Shown: piece after piece, positions 1 through 6,870 of the stretch
How the letters are laid out: each line of letters begins with the position of its first letter
Position numbering within the stretch: the stretch's first letter is position 1
Source of the DNA: Microcaldota archaeon
Lineage (GTDB): Archaea; Micrarchaeota; Micrarchaeia; Anstonellales; Anstonellaceae
Length of the DNA: 20,357 nucleotides
Assembly (NCBI GenBank): GCA_026414325.1
Contig: JAOAJF010000014.1
Coordinates: 1-20,357 of the forward strand
Direction of reading: 5' to 3'
Position numbers and translations under genes: made by a program
The notes under the pieces: generated by a model
The model's database searches: none
Told to the model about the DNA's origin: nothing
Seen by the model: only the letters and a program-made list of their open reading frames with translations

Positions 1-611
1 CTCCAACTGGCTTAAAAAGAATTAAAAATATTTTTAGAATTTTAAAAGATTTTTATCAAATAGAGAGCGATAAATTTGAAATTGATTTTTGTTTGGCAAG
101 AGGGCTAGCATATTACACTTCAACAGTATTTGAAATAAAACTTACAGATGAGATTGGTTCAGTTTCTGGAGGAGGAAGATATGACAATTTAACTGATATA
201 TATGGAAAAAAAGTTTTTGCTGTTGGAATATCCTTTGGATTGGAAAGGCTTCTTTATTTATTGGATAAAGACAAAGAGCAGAAAATTGAAGATGAAGAAG
301 GAGTTTTTCTAGCCTGGATGGAAGAGAGTTGTTATAAAAATGCTTTGCAATTAGCAAAAAAATTGCGCCAAGATGGTTTTATAGTTAGCTGTAATATAAG
401 TAGTAAGAAGGATCTTAAAGAACAAATTGCTTATGCATCTAAAAAGGAATTTAAATATTTGATAATTATAGGAAGAAAAGAGGTTGAAAAAAATTGCTAC
501 ACTCTAAAAGATCTTAGAGAGAAAAAACAATATGAACAGTTAAATTATAATGAACTTATTGAAAAATTGGGGAAGAAAAATGAAAAAAACAAAACTAGAG
601 CTTGCTGCTGA
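1..611 (+). CDS. hisS: Histidyl-tRNA synthetase, C-terminal part (5' end outside window)
   Basis: Class II aminoacyl-tRNA synthetase that charges tRNA-His. The open frame runs from the window edge (first full codon at 3), so the gene starts upstream; the TTG at 93 is internal, not a start. The two histidine-specific signatures are visible: LARGLAYYTSTVFEI (about nt 93-137) and SGGGRYDNL (about nt 163-189), followed by motif 3 in VGISFGLERLL. After these comes an anticodon-binding alpha/beta domain (about nt 300-560) with the usual segment ending in YLIIIGRKEVE. The last residues run into the next gene: the stop at 609-611 lies 32 nt inside ribB, so the two are probably co-transcribed and translationally linked. 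Family assignment is secure. The catalytic N-terminus cannot be checked here. Confidence 0.95.
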   Translation, partial: PTGLKRIKNIFRILKDFYQIESDKFEIDFCLARGLAYYTSTVFEIKLTDEIGSVSGGGRYDNLTDIYGKKVFAVGISFGLERLLYLLDKDKEQKIEDEEGVFLAWMEESCYKNALQLAKKLRQDGFIVSCNISSKKDLKEQIAYASKKEFKYLIIIGRKEVEKNCYTLKDLREKKQYEQLNYNELIEKLGKKNEKNKTRACC

Positions 612-1230
612 AGAATTAAAAAAAGGGAAGTTTGTAATAATACTTGATTCTCCAACTAGAGAAAAAGAAGCTGATTTAGTAATTCATGCTTCATTTGCTA
701 CTAAGGAGGTAATAAAAAAACTGAGAAAAGAAGCTGGGGGATTAATTTGCTTAGTTACAGATAAAAAAAATGCAACTGAATTAGGATTAGAATATTTACA
801 CAAAAAACTAAAAAACTTGAAAGGAGTATATGAAAAATTGGCAATAGAAAAAACACCATACAAAGATAGTCCTGCATTTTCAATTTATATAAATTCACGA
901 GAATGTTATACTGGAATAACTGACGAGGACAGGGCAAAAACAGCCAAAGAATTTGAAAAAATTTTAAGCCTAAAACCAAAAATCAAGCAAAAAGAGTTTA
1001 CAAAAAGATTTTATAGTCCTGGTCATCTTCCTATTTTAATAGCAAAGGATTTAAAACAAAGAAAAGGCCACAGCGAATTTAGTATAGCGCTTGCAAAATT
1101 AGCTGGCTTAAGCCCTGCGATGTTAATTTGCGAGATGCTTTCAGATAGTGGAAAAGCAAAGAGTTTTAAAGAAGTAAAAAGATATGCGAAAAAAAATGGA
1201 ATAATGCTAGTAGAAGAAAAAGATTTTTAA
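580..1230 (+). CDS. ribB: 3,4-dihydroxy-2-butanone 4-phosphate synthase
   Basis: Makes the four-carbon unit of riboflavin (DHBP plus formate) from ribulose 5-phosphate. The 216-aa length is that of a stand-alone RibB. Visible family features are the acidic metal/substrate segment SPTREKEADLV near residue 25 (usual form RExEgDL), TGITDEDRAKT around residue 110, and SPGHLPIL followed by KGHSEFS around residues 142-165, where bacterial enzymes have GHTEA; the key His and Glu are kept. The start at 580 is chosen because it gives the normal N-terminus MKKTKLELA and follows a purine-rich GGGGAAGAAAA; an upstream start at 550 would add 10 untypical residues. It overlaps the hisS 3' end by 32 nt and heads five consecutive riboflavin genes. 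No FMN riboswitch is possible in front of it, since that sequence is hisS coding. Confidence 0.93.
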   Translation: MKKTKLELAAEELKKGKFVIILDSPTREKEADLVIHASFATKEVIKKLRKEAGGLICLVTDKKNATELGLEYLHKKLKNLKGVYEKLAIEKTPYKDSPAFSIYINSRECYTGITDEDRAKTAKEFEKILSLKPKIKQKEFTKRFYSPGHLPILIAKDLKQRKGHSEFSIALAKLAGLSPAMLICEMLSDSGKAKSFKEVKRYAKKNGIMLVEEKDF

Positions 1231-1253
1231 GAAAGATAAAAAAAGGTGAAAAA

Positions 1254-1751
1254 ATGAAAATTGGAATTGTAGACACTACTTTTGCTAGAATAAATATGGG
1301 AAAAATTGCTATTGAAGAAATAGAAAAAATAAATAAACAGAAAATTTACCCTCCAATTGTATGGGTAAGAAGAACTGTTCCTGGAATAAAAGACTTAGCT
1401 GTAGAATGCCAAATTCTTTTTGAAAAAGAAAATTGCGACATTATTTTGGCTCTTGGAATGGTTGGACCTAACCCTATAGATGAGATGTGTGCAAATCAAG
1501 CATCTAATGCAATTCAGCTGGTTAAATTAAAACATTCAAAACATATAATAGAAGTTTTTGTCCACTGTACTGAAAGTCTAAAAAATGGAAAATTTGATGA
1601 AAAAGACTTTTATAAATTAACTGAGAATAGAACTAAAAAGCACGTCTATAATGCAGTAAATTTAATTTATCAGCCAGATAAATTAGTAGAAAATGCTGGA
1701 AAAGGACTTAGACAAGGAAGAGAGGACGAGGGAGAAATAAAAATAAGGTGA
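1254..1751 (+). CDS. ribC: Archaeal-type riboflavin synthase
   Basis: Catalyses the dismutation of two 6,7-dimethyl-8-ribityllumazine molecules to riboflavin and the pyrimidine. This is the archaeal family, related to lumazine synthase and not to bacterial RibE. Supporting features are the N-terminus KIGIVDTTFARINMG, the RRTVPGIKDL segment near residue 40 and the LALGMVGPNPIDEMC stretch around residues 66-80, with length 165 aa as expected. A clear ribosome-binding site GGTGAAAAA directly precedes the ATG. It sits 23 nt after ribB and 4 nt before ribH. The C-terminal tail is rich in Gly, Glu and Arg, as often seen in this family. The assignment is strong because sequence and pathway context agree. 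Confidence 0.93.
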   Translation: MKIGIVDTTFARINMGKIAIEEIEKINKQKIYPPIVWVRRTVPGIKDLAVECQILFEKENCDIILALGMVGPNPIDEMCANQASNAIQLVKLKHSKHIIEVFVHCTESLKNGKFDEKDFYKLTENRTKKHVYNAVNLIYQPDKLVENAGKGLRQGREDEGEIKIR

Positions 1752-1755
1752 AAAA

Positions 1756-2166
1756 ATGGCAAAAATAGCGATAGTTGTATCTGAATTTAATAAGCATATT
1801 ACTGAGAAAATGCTTGAGACTGCTTTAAAAGTAGCAAAAGAAAATGATATCCAAATAATAAAAAAAGTTTTTGTTCCTGGTGCTTATGATATGCCTTTAG
1901 TAGTAAAAAAGCTTGCTAAAAAAGAGGAGGTTCAAGCTATTGTTTGTTTAGGAGCTATTGTGAAAGGAGAGACTGCACATGATAAAATTATTGCCCAATC
2001 TTTAGCAAAAACTCTTATGGAGATAGCAGTTGAATTTGAAAAACCAATAACATTAGGAGTTATTGGCCCAGATGCAACAGAAAAGCAAGCTAAAAAAAGA
2101 GCAGGGGAGTATGCTACAAGAGCAGTTTTGGCTGCAAAAAAGATGTTAAATGCTTTAGAAAGCTAA
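1756..2166 (+). CDS. ribH: 6,7-dimethyl-8-ribityllumazine synthase
   Basis: Condenses DHBP with 5-amino-6-ribitylaminouracil to form lumazine, the substrate of RibC. The family signatures are VVSEFNKHIT at the N-terminus (substrate-binding Phe/Asn loop), VPGAYDMPL around residue 40 and GAIVKGETAHDKII near residue 72, which includes the catalytic His. At 136 aa it is a compact single-domain form; the family usually assembles into pentamers or icosahedral 60-mers, which the sequence alone cannot show. The start is preceded by GGTGAAAAA. Only 4 nt separate it from ribC, and ribA begins 12 nt after its stop, so tight co-expression is expected. Confidence 0.95.
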   Translation: MAKIAIVVSEFNKHITEKMLETALKVAKENDIQIIKKVFVPGAYDMPLVVKKLAKKEEVQAIVCLGAIVKGETAHDKIIAQSLAKTLMEIAVEFEKPITLGVIGPDATEKQAKKRAGEYATRAVLAAKKMLNALES

Positions 2167-2178
2167 AAAGATGGGAAA

Positions 2179-2775
2179 ATGGCAATAAAATTTGTAGCAA
2201 AAGCTTTATTTCCAACAGTTTTTGGAAATTTTGAGCTTTATTGTTTTGAAGATGAAAAAAATAATCCTCATTTTGCACTTGTTAAAGGCAAGATAGAAAA
2301 TGAAAAAGGAGTTGTTTGCAGAATTCATTCTAAATGTTTAACTGGAGATGCTTTGGGCTCATTAAGATGTGATTGTAGAGAGCAATATCAAAAAGCTATG
2401 AGGTATATTTCCAAACAAAAAAAAGGAGTTTTACTTTATTTAGAGCAGGAAGGAAGAGGAATTGGGCTAGTAAACAAAATAAGAGCATATTCTTTACAAG
2501 ATCAGGGTTATGACACAGTAGAAGCAAATTTAAAATTAGGTTTTAGAGCAGATGAAAGAGAATATAGTATAGCTGCAGAAATTTTAAAGTATTTGAAAGT
2601 AAAATCAGTTGCATTAATTACAAATAACCCACAAAAAATAGAGCAACTAAAAAAATTAGGAATAAAAATAACAAAAAGAATAGAGCTAAAGATAAAGGGG
2701 AGTAAATATTCTAGAGAATATCTAAAAACAAAAAAAGAAAAAATGGGTCATTTAATAATAGACGAGCAAAATTAG
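2179..2775 (+). CDS. ribA: GTP cyclohydrolase II (bacterial type)
   Basis: Opens the GTP imidazole ring to give 2,5-diamino-6-ribosylamino-pyrimidinone phosphate, the first step toward riboflavin. The zinc-binding set is present: Cys in HSKCLTGDALGS, then LRCDCREQ (about residues 54-70). The active-site segment YLEQEGRGIGL lies near residue 90 and is followed by GYDTVEAN and NNPQK. Its 198 aa match stand-alone bacterial RibA with no DHBP synthase fused. Most archaea that make riboflavin use GTP cyclohydrolase III/ArfA instead (family knowledge), so this looks like a bacterial-type enzyme inside an otherwise partly archaeal operon. Base composition is no different from the neighbours, so any transfer is old. 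Confidence 0.94.
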   Translation: MAIKFVAKALFPTVFGNFELYCFEDEKNNPHFALVKGKIENEKGVVCRIHSKCLTGDALGSLRCDCREQYQKAMRYISKQKKGVLLYLEQEGRGIGLVNKIRAYSLQDQGYDTVEANLKLGFRADEREYSIAAEILKYLKVKSVALITNNPQKIEQLKKLGIKITKRIELKIKGSKYSREYLKTKKEKMGHLIIDEQN

Positions 2776-2792
2776 AACAATGGGAGGGAAAA

Positions 2793-3959
2793 ATGTCAAA
2801 AAATATAAAAAATAATCTAAAGGAACTAGATAAAAAGTTTATGAATGAAGCTTTAAAACTAGCAAAAAAGGCAGACCCTTGGCCAAATCCTAAAGTTGGA
2901 GCAGTGATAGTAAAGAATGGAAAAATCATTGCTAAAGGCTATCACAAAAAAGCAGGTCTGGCCCATGCAGAAGTTCAAGCAATAAAAGATGCAAAAAAAA
3001 GATATAAAAATTATAAAGAGATTTTAGAGGGCTCGACACTTTATGTAAATTTAGAGCCTTGTAATCATTATGGAAGAACTCCACCATGTACTAAAGCGAT
3101 AGTGGAAAATAAAATAAAGAGAGTTGTTTTTGCAATAAAAGATCCAAATAAAACATTGGCCGGAGATGGAGAAACATTTCTTAAAAAAAATAATATTATT
3201 GTAAAAAAAGGAGTACTAAAGACTCAAGCTTATAAACTAAATAAAAAGTATTTTGAAATTCAAAAGAAAACAACAAGAGCAAAAGTTATTTTAAAACTTG
3301 CTATAAGTTTGGATGGAAAAATTGCAACAAAGGAATTGGATTCTAAATGGATTAGCTCTCAAAACTCGAGAAAAGAAGTACAAAAACTTAGAAAAAAAGT
3401 AGATGCTATATTAATTGGCCAAAACACATTAAAAAAGGATAATCCAACTTTAAAAGTGCTAAATGCAAAAAAGCAGCCTCTTAGAGTTGTAGCCTGTGCA
3501 GATCTAAAAAATATAACTGGTTCTGAGAACATTTTTTTTGATAAAAATGTTTTAATTGCATATAACAAAGCAGATAAAAAAGTTTTAGAAAAATTACAAA
3601 ATAAGTGTAGTTTTTTTTATACTAAGGCTAAAAACAATAAAATAGAATTACGTAGTCTTCTAAACTATTTGGAAAAAAATGGATATAAAAAAGTTTTATG
3701 CGAGGGTGGCTCAGAACTTGCAACCAGCCTAATAAAAGAAAATTTGGCTGATGAACTTATTTTGTTTTATTGTCCAATCGTTATAGGTGAAGAAGGACTT
3801 AGTATGATAAGAAAATTAGATATAAAAAAGTTGTCCCAAGCCATAAGATTTAAAATAAAAAAAATAAAAAGAATTGGGCCAGATATAATGATAGTTTTAA
3901 AAAGAATGGAGAAAGAGAAAAAAGAGAAAAACAAAAGGTTAAAAGATTTAAAAAAGTAA
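2793..3959 (+). CDS. ribD: Bifunctional diaminohydroxyphosphoribosylaminopyrimidine deaminase / 5-amino-6-(5-phosphoribosylamino)uracil reductase
   Basis: Carries out the second and third steps of bacterial-type riboflavin synthesis. The N-terminal cytidine-deaminase-like domain (about residues 14-155) shows the catalytic and zinc residues AHAEVQAI and EPCNHYGRTPPC, where bacteria usually have PCSHxGRTPPC. The C-terminal reductase domain (about 160-370) has LKLAISLDGKIAT, ILIGQNTLKKDNP and the NADPH-binding-type LCEGGSELATSLI. At 388 aa it is slightly longer than usual because of a lysine-rich tail. A GGGAGGGAAAA ribosome-binding site precedes the ATG. Having both domains in one chain means deamination before reduction, the bacterial order, whereas archaea usually reduce first with a separate reductase. 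Confidence 0.94.
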   Translation: MSKNIKNNLKELDKKFMNEALKLAKKADPWPNPKVGAVIVKNGKIIAKGYHKKAGLAHAEVQAIKDAKKRYKNYKEILEGSTLYVNLEPCNHYGRTPPCTKAIVENKIKRVVFAIKDPNKTLAGDGETFLKKNNIIVKKGVLKTQAYKLNKKYFEIQKKTTRAKVILKLAISLDGKIATKELDSKWISSQNSRKEVQKLRKKVDAILIGQNTLKKDNPTLKVLNAKKQPLRVVACADLKNITGSENIFFDKNVLIAYNKADKKVLEKLQNKCSFFYTKAKNNKIELRSLLNYLEKNGYKKVLCEGGSELATSLIKENLADELILFYCPIVIGEEGLSMIRKLDIKKLSQAIRFKIKKIKRIGPDIMIVLKRMEKEKKEKNKRLKDLKK

Positions 3960-3975
3960 GAATGCTGGTGAAAAA

Positions 3976-4494
3976 ATGACTCAAACACCTAATTTTAATA
4001 AATTGAAAGAAAGTGTAATAAATAAAGGAGGATTTTTTGTTTATTTGTATTTTGATTTACATTCTACAGATAAAGAGAATATGAAGAATTTGGCAGTTAA
4101 TTTTAGTTCAAAGCTAACAAATGAAAAAGGAGTTGCTTTTGGAATAAGTGAAATTGAAGAGCCAATTTATAGAGATGAGCTTTATTCTACTGCAATTAAA
4201 GCAACCCTTCTTGTAGAAGACTTTTCTACACTTGTTAGGCTTACTATGAGCTATATGCCCATCGCTATAGAAATTGAAGAACCACTAGATGTTAACATTG
4301 ATGCTGGCCAAATTCAAAGGTCTTTGATGGAAGTATCAAATTTTTGCCAACAGCTAACAAACCATATTCTATTTAAAGGAATGAATGAGGAAGAAAAAAA
4401 GAGATTTCAGCAAGAGCTTGCAGCAAAGATAATTTTAGGTAAAAAGATAATGGAAAAAATAGAGCAAGAAGAAAAAACAAAAAAAGAGGGATAG
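3976..4494 (+). CDS. Conserved-looking protein of unknown function next to KaiC-like ATPase
   Basis: A 172-aa soluble protein I do not recognise. There is no signal peptide or membrane segment. The N-terminal half (about residues 15-105) alternates hydrophobic and charged residues in a mixed alpha/beta pattern, for example GGFFVYLYFDLH and KGVAFGISEIEEPI. The second half (about 110-172) is mostly helical and ends in a highly charged Lys/Glu tail. The start is well set by GGTGAAAAA. The stop lies 1 nt before the ATG of the KaiC-like ATPase, so the two are almost certainly co-translated and may form a complex; this is inference from spacing. It follows the riboflavin genes by 16 nt, but nothing in it suggests a flavin role. 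Confidence 0.8.
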   Translation: MTQTPNFNKLKESVINKGGFFVYLYFDLHSTDKENMKNLAVNFSSKLTNEKGVAFGISEIEEPIYRDELYSTAIKATLLVEDFSTLVRLTMSYMPIAIEIEEPLDVNIDAGQIQRSLMEVSNFCQQLTNHILFKGMNEEEKKRFQQELAAKIILGKKIMEKIEQEEKTKKEG

Positions 4495-4495
4495 G

Positions 4496-5188
4496 ATGTA
4501 TGCTAAAATAGCTACAGGTATAGAAGGATTAGATAAAATAATTGGAGGGGGATTTATAAAGGGCAGTATAATTACAGTTTCTGGTTCAACAGGAAGTGGA
4601 AGAACAACTTTTGGAATGCAATTTCTTGTTAATGGAGCCCTAGAGCATAACGAGCCAGGAATATTTATTTCATTTGATCAGCCAAAATATTTGATATTTG
4701 GAAATATGAGTTCGTTTATGTGGAATTTAGTAGAATTAGAAAGAGAAAAAAAGGTGCTTGTTATCGAATATCCACATTCTGAATTTCAAAGCTTTTTTCA
4801 AAAAGAGAAAGCTATAATAGATATAATAGATACACTAGGAATAGAAAGGGCAGTGCTTGATCCCATTGGCCCGCTATTGATGTCATTTCCAGCAGAACAA
4901 AAGCAAGCTTATATTCACAAACTAATTAATAGTATTAGAAAATGGGGTACAACAACTCTTATTATTGCTGAAGAAAAACCTTTTTTAGGATCAAGTATTC
5001 CATATACTGAATACGGGATTGAAAATTATACTGATGGTTATATTCATTTAGGCTGGAAAATAATAAACAACAAAAGAACGAGGGTAATTGATATCTTAAA
5101 AATGAGAGGAAGTGTTCATGAAAACAAACTTTATCAGTATATAATAGACATTAATGGAATTAGAATTGGTAAGGAATTAAAGGACTAA
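4496..5188 (+). CDS. Single-domain KaiC/RadA-like ATPase with altered Walker A
   Basis: A 230-aa RecA-superfamily protein with one KaiC-type domain. The opening segment ATGIEGLDKIIGGGF is the family hallmark (usual form TGIxGLDxllgGGi). The P-loop is GSTGSGRTT (residues 30-38): the invariant Lys is replaced by Arg36, read from an AGA codon. The region where KaiC proteins have the catalytic Glu pair reads FISFDQ (57-62), so EE is also missing. A Walker-B-like Asp is kept in RAVLDPI (Asp122). It is tightly linked to the upstream 172-aa gene and followed by trpS after 13 nt. Related single-domain archaeal KaiC-like proteins, including ArlH, regulate assemblies or signalling; which applies here is unknown. 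It may bind nucleotide without efficient hydrolysis. Confidence 0.9.
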   Translation: MYAKIATGIEGLDKIIGGGFIKGSIITVSGSTGSGRTTFGMQFLVNGALEHNEPGIFISFDQPKYLIFGNMSSFMWNLVELEREKKVLVIEYPHSEFQSFFQKEKAIIDIIDTLGIERAVLDPIGPLLMSFPAEQKQAYIHKLINSIRKWGTTTLIIAEEKPFLGSSIPYTEYGIENYTDGYIHLGWKIINNKRTRVIDILKMRGSVHENKLYQYIIDINGIRIGKELKD

Positions 5189-5201
5189 GAGTGGTGAAAA
5201 A

Positions 5202-6278
5202 ATGATAGACCCTTGGTCTAATGAAATAGTGCAAGAAAAGTATTTATATGAAGAATTTGGAATGCAAAAAATTTCACCACAAATAAAACAAAGATTTTCT
5301 TCTAGTCATCTTTTTTATAGGGATATTATTGTTGGTCATAGAGATTTTGATAAGTTTTTAGAGGCATATGATAAAAAACAAAAAATAGCAATAATGAGTG
5401 GGATAAAACCATCAAATCATTTTCATTTGGGCTCTAAACAAACAGCAGATGAAATAATATTTTTTCAAAAATATTTTAAAACAAAAGTTTATTATTGCAT
5501 AGCAGACATAGAAAGCTATATTGATAATAAATTACCTATAGAACAAGCTACAGAATATGCTATATCTAATGTTGCTGACCTTTTGGCTTTGGGACTAGAT
5601 GAAAAAGAAACTTATTTTTATCGACAAAGTACAGAACCAACTGTTTTGCAAAATGCTTTTTTAGTTGCTGAAAAATTAACTCACTCCACATTAAAAGCTA
5701 CATATGGAGAAAAAGATATTGGCTATTATATGTGTTCTTTTATACAGATTGCAGATATATTTTTAGCCCAGAGCAAAAAATTTGGAGGTCCAAAACACGT
5801 GCTTGTTCCTGTTGGACTGGACCAAGACCCACATATTAGACTTGCAAGAGATTTGGCTCCAAAATTCAAATTAATAGAACCAGCTGCAACCTACCATAGA
5901 TTTATAAAAAACTTAAAAGGAGAACAAAAGATGTCAAAAAAAGATCCGCAAAATATAATTTATCTTTCTGAAAATCCAAAAGATATTGAAAAAAAATTGA
6001 AAAATGCTATTACTGGTGGAAGAAATACTGCACAAGAGCAAAGATTGCTTGGAGGAGAAATTGAAAAATGCTATATATTCGAATTAGCAAAACTCTATTT
6101 TGAATTAAATGATGAGGAGCTTAAGGAAAGATACGAAAAATGTACTAAAGGAAAAATCTTATGTGGGGAGTGTAAGGGCCAGGTAATAAAAAAAGCTTTA
6201 GAATGGTTTGAAAAACATCAACATTTACGAGAGAAAAAATATAGCTTAGCTCAAAAAATAGTTGAAAAAATAAGTTGA
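5202..6278 (+). CDS. trpS: Tryptophanyl-tRNA synthetase (archaeal/eukaryotic type)
   Basis: Class I synthetase that charges tRNA-Trp. The protein begins IDPWSNE, like the DPW N-terminus of archaeal TrpRS. The HIGH-like motif is KPSNHFHLGSK (near residue 70), the tryptophan/ATP-pocket segment VGLDQDPHIRLARDLA is near residue 205, and the KMSKS-like loop is KMSKKDPQN near residue 244. The downstream GGRNTAQEQRLLGG and the C-terminal KILCGECKGQ match the usual TGExK region. The second Ser of the signature loop is Lys here. The start follows GTGGTGAAAAA. Length 358 aa is normal for the archaeal form. TyrRS is the close alternative, but the GLDQDP segment and the N-terminal DPW favour TrpRS. Confidence 0.93.
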   Translation: MIDPWSNEIVQEKYLYEEFGMQKISPQIKQRFSSSHLFYRDIIVGHRDFDKFLEAYDKKQKIAIMSGIKPSNHFHLGSKQTADEIIFFQKYFKTKVYYCIADIESYIDNKLPIEQATEYAISNVADLLALGLDEKETYFYRQSTEPTVLQNAFLVAEKLTHSTLKATYGEKDIGYYMCSFIQIADIFLAQSKKFGGPKHVLVPVGLDQDPHIRLARDLAPKFKLIEPAATYHRFIKNLKGEQKMSKKDPQNIIYLSENPKDIEKKLKNAITGGRNTAQEQRLLGGEIEKCYIFELAKLYFELNDEELKERYEKCTKGKILCGECKGQVIKKALEWFEKHQHLREKKYSLAQKIVEKIS

Positions 6279-6290
6279 AGCTAGATAGGT

Positions 6291-6746
6291 ATGAGACAAA
6301 AAAGGATAGGGCAATTGAGCGTAGAATCAACGATAATTTTTATAGTGGTTCTAATAACCTTGGCAGCAGTTATACTTTTTTTACCTTTAAATTTTGCCCA
6401 GCTAGCTATAATGGATGATAGAAAAATTGCTCAACAAACAGTTGAAAAATTAGCTAAAAATTCTGATTTGGCCTATCTTTTTGGAGAGGGATATGCTGAA
6501 CACATAAAAATTTTAATTCCTCCCTCTATAGATTATGAAAAATCTTACATTGGCTCTAGCAGCTATATAAACGATTGGAATTTAAAAAAAGAAATTAGAA
6601 TAACACTAAAAGATGGGCAAGTTTTTAGTAAAAATACAATTGGACCAGTTTGTGGAAATTTTCCTACAAAAATAGGTGAAAGCGAAATAAAAATAGAGTA
6701 CAATACTACAGATGTTCCGCACATTATGATCAATTCTAATTGTTAA
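6291..6746 (+). CDS. Class III signal peptide (pilin-like) secreted protein
   Basis: A 151-aa protein with a short basic N-terminus and the motif RIG|QLSVEST: Gly7, then Gln8, Ser10 and Glu12 match the QxSxE class III signal of archaeal adhesion pilins that are cut by a dedicated prepilin peptidase such as EppA. A single hydrophobic helix of about 22 residues follows (residues 14-36). The rest is a polar extracytoplasmic domain with two Cys near the C-terminus (Cys119 and Cys151), which could form a disulfide. The likely role is a surface pilus or pseudopilin subunit. No pilus ATPase or platform gene is seen in the window. It begins 12 nt after trpS, with only AGGT just before the ATG, so translation may depend on coupling. 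Confidence 0.8.
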   Translation: MRQKRIGQLSVESTIIFIVVLITLAAVILFLPLNFAQLAIMDDRKIAQQTVEKLAKNSDLAYLFGEGYAEHIKILIPPSIDYEKSYIGSSSYINDWNLKKEIRITLKDGQVFSKNTIGPVCGNFPTKIGESEIKIEYNTTDVPHIMINSNC

Positions 6747-6764
6747 AATAGTAAGAAATTGAAA

Positions 6765-6774
6765 CTTTATAAAT
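6765..6774 (+). promoter_or_regulatory. Candidate TATA box for the sRNA/ribK unit
   Basis: CTTTATAAAT is a good archaeal TATA-type sequence. Its centre is 23-25 nt before position 6793-6795, where the structured RNA described below begins. It lies in the gap after the pilin-like gene, so ribK probably has its own promoter rather than depending on the upstream operon. Confidence 0.6.
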
Positions 6775-6792
6775 AAAAAAAGAGTAATAGAT

Positions 6793-6861
6793 ATTGGCCT
6801 TTGAGGAAATGAACAACCGCTAAGAAACAATGCTGAAAGCCTAACAGCGTCTGAGGCCAGT
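6793..6861 (+). ncRNA. Candidate box C/D guide sRNA / K-turn element in the ribK leader
   Basis: A 69-nt element with all box C/D parts in order. A 7-bp closing stem (6793-6799 with 6855-6861, one G·U) leads into C box UUGAGGA (6801-6807), D' box CUAA (6820-6823), C' box AUGCUGA (6830-6836) and D box CUGA (6851-6854). Next to the stem, three bulged U (6800-6802) are followed by G·A (6803/6854), A·G (6804/6853), G·U and G-C pairs, which is a standard K-turn bound by L7Ae. Spacers are 12 nt (C to D'), 6 nt (D' to C') and 14 nt (C' to D); 12 is canonical for archaea. D' and C' each deviate by one base, at the same pair, so the internal motif is weaker. The 3' end lies 9 nt before the ribK ATG. 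It could be a guide sRNA, a regulatory leader, or both. Confidence 0.6.
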
Positions 6862-6870
6862 TGTGAGAAA

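Noticed and set aside
93..95. TTG at 93 as the start of a separate short gene
   Set aside because: The frame is open to the window edge and the residues before it continue the HisRS sequence.
540..600. FMN riboswitch upstream of the rib operon
   Set aside because: The sequence before ribB is hisS coding and shows none of the conserved FMN riboswitch stretches.
6775..6870. FMN riboswitch upstream of ribK
   Set aside because: No match to the conserved FMN riboswitch core; the visible boxes and pairing fit a K-turn/box C/D element much better.
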